This document shows positions 63,487 to 64,000 of a DNA stretch of 64,000 nucleotides, in pieces. The DNA is from Algoriphagus ornithinivorans. GTDB taxonomy: Bacteria > Bacteroidota > Bacteroidia > Cytophagales > Cyclobacteriaceae. Position 1 is the stretch's first letter. Every line of letters begins with the position of its first letter. The notes under the pieces are model-generated. The model worked only from the letters and a program-made list of their open reading frames with translations. It did not search any database and was not told the origin of the DNA. The stretch lies in assembly GCF_900115305.1 (NCBI RefSeq), contig NZ_FOVW01000005.1, positions 1-64,000 of the forward strand, given 5' to 3'. The translations under genes were made by a program, and so were the position numbers.

Positions 63487-64000
63487 TTAACGAATCCAGA
63501 TTTTCTTACTGATCAATCTATCCTTATTCGAAAGTCTAAAAATCAATAAGCCTTTTGGCAAGTCTGTTAATCTTATACTTTTTAAACCCGGGGAAACAGG
63601 TGTGGAAAAAACTACCTGACCTCGCTGATTGGAAACTTCCACCCAGTTCCATGTATCCAAGAAATCAGATTCTATAAATACGTCCCCTTCACTTGGATTG
63701 GGATAGATTTTTAAAGTACTGTCTCCGCTGTTTGGTTCCAAGGCTGTGATCAAACTTACCTGAACGCCCAATTTAATTGTCTCGCTAAAATTACAGGAAT
63801 TCTGTGCTCTTACCTGAATTTCAAAATTACCTTCACTTTCCCATCTAACTCGAATTGTCCCAGTTCCTTGACCCTCAAGGATTCTTCCACCTGCACTTAA
63901 TGACCATTGATAATTATGACCCTCATTGACCGCTACTGAATAGGTTTGTTCTCCTGGAGGCACTAGGTTCTCTCCTGAAATTTGGTCCGGAGCAGTAGGT
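63487..64000 (-). CDS. T9SS sorting-domain protein, 3' part (cut by window edge)
   Basis: The visible C-terminal 170 residues of a gene whose start lies beyond the window; the reading frame stays open to base 64000. It begins with PKD/Ig-like strands (TAPDQISGENLVPPGEQTYS, VRAQNSCNFSETI) and ends with the type-A sorting domain: LKIYPNPSEGDVFIES, VEVSNQRGQVVFS, LRLTDLPKGLLIF-like RLTDLPKGLLIFRLSN and the terminal KKIWIR. Type-A domains direct export by PorU/PorV-type machinery. The function of the N-terminal part is unknown. The 214 bases downstream carry no supported gene. Confidence 0.9.
   Translation of the reverse strand, partial: PTAPDQISGENLVPPGEQTYSVAVNEGHNYQWSLSAGGRILEGQGTGTIRVRWESEGNFEIQVRAQNSCNFSETIKLGVQVSLITALEPNSGDSTLKIYPNPSEGDVFIESDFLDTWNWVEVSNQRGQVVFSTPVSPGLKSIRLTDLPKGLLIFRLSNKDRLISKKIWIR

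Overview
The window reads as chromosome of a free-living member of the Bacteroidota, most likely the order Cytophagales and perhaps an Algoriphagus-like Cyclobacteriaceae; the genus is an inference. The reasons are PorP/SprF-type outer-membrane proteins, SprB-repeat and gliding-type C-terminal domains, a type IX secretion (T9SS) sorting domain, BatD, DUF4270 and DUF6787 proteins, RprX/RprY-like two-component genes, Cys-starting lipoproteins, a bacterial GGGP synthase, and promoters of the TAnnTTTG type. Shine-Dalgarno sequences are mostly absent. I found no rRNA, tRNA, CRISPR array, insertion sequence or prophage.

Layout. 0.1-4.6 kb: an M28 peptidase diverges from a TolB-like propeller lipoprotein, then MscS channel and porin genes. 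4.6-10.7 kb: an iron-sulfur (6-4) photolyase and a surface-protein cluster, in which a SprB-repeat protein and two SprF-like proteins are read on the minus strand. 10.9-20.7 kb: lysA, an RprX/RprY-type pair, a dipeptide epimerase diverging from an M14 peptidase, a SIMPL protein, a CIA30 protein, rlmF and OsmC. 20.7-28 kb: lysC, ribH, a TPR protein, pdhA, recF, a VapBC-like toxin-antitoxin pair whose 58-residue first gene is easily missed, and a sugar nucleotidyltransferase. 28-34 kb: a PII protein with a divergent T-loop plus amt, batD-aroC, and a dicarboxylate symporter. 34-38 kb: a cytochrome c maturation operon (ccmC, ccmD-like, ccmE with a Cys haem motif, ccmF). 38.1-41.7 kb: a compact operon of a small protein ending in a CPPTC motif, a seven-helix membrane protein, a histidine kinase, a LuxR-type regulator and an oxidoreductase.

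41.7-48.3 kb holds threonine dehydratase, an M23 peptidase, coaX, guaB, a lytic transglycosylase and a LOG protein. 48.3-50.5 kb runs from a cysteine-cluster protein through two small envelope proteins to GGGP synthase. 50.5-55.7 kb has an AraC regulator, acyl-CoA dehydrogenase, a YugP protease and panC-panD-flippase. 55.8-60 kb has a GT5-domain-only glycogen-synthase relative, a DUF4270 lipoprotein and glmS. The end has a Kazal-type lipoprotein, prfA, a GNAT enzyme, a trans-sulfuration enzyme and the 3' part of a T9SS cargo gene cut by the window edge.

Shared themes are envelope and murein metabolism (two peptidases, transglycosylase, epimerase, glmS, lysA/lysC), CoA synthesis (panC, panD, coaX) and signal transduction. 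Many operon joints overlap by 1-4 bases. Strong hairpin terminators, often usable in both directions, separate most transcription units. Several long reading frames begin at TTG or GTG codons lying inside a promoter or terminator; for these I chose the downstream ATG.
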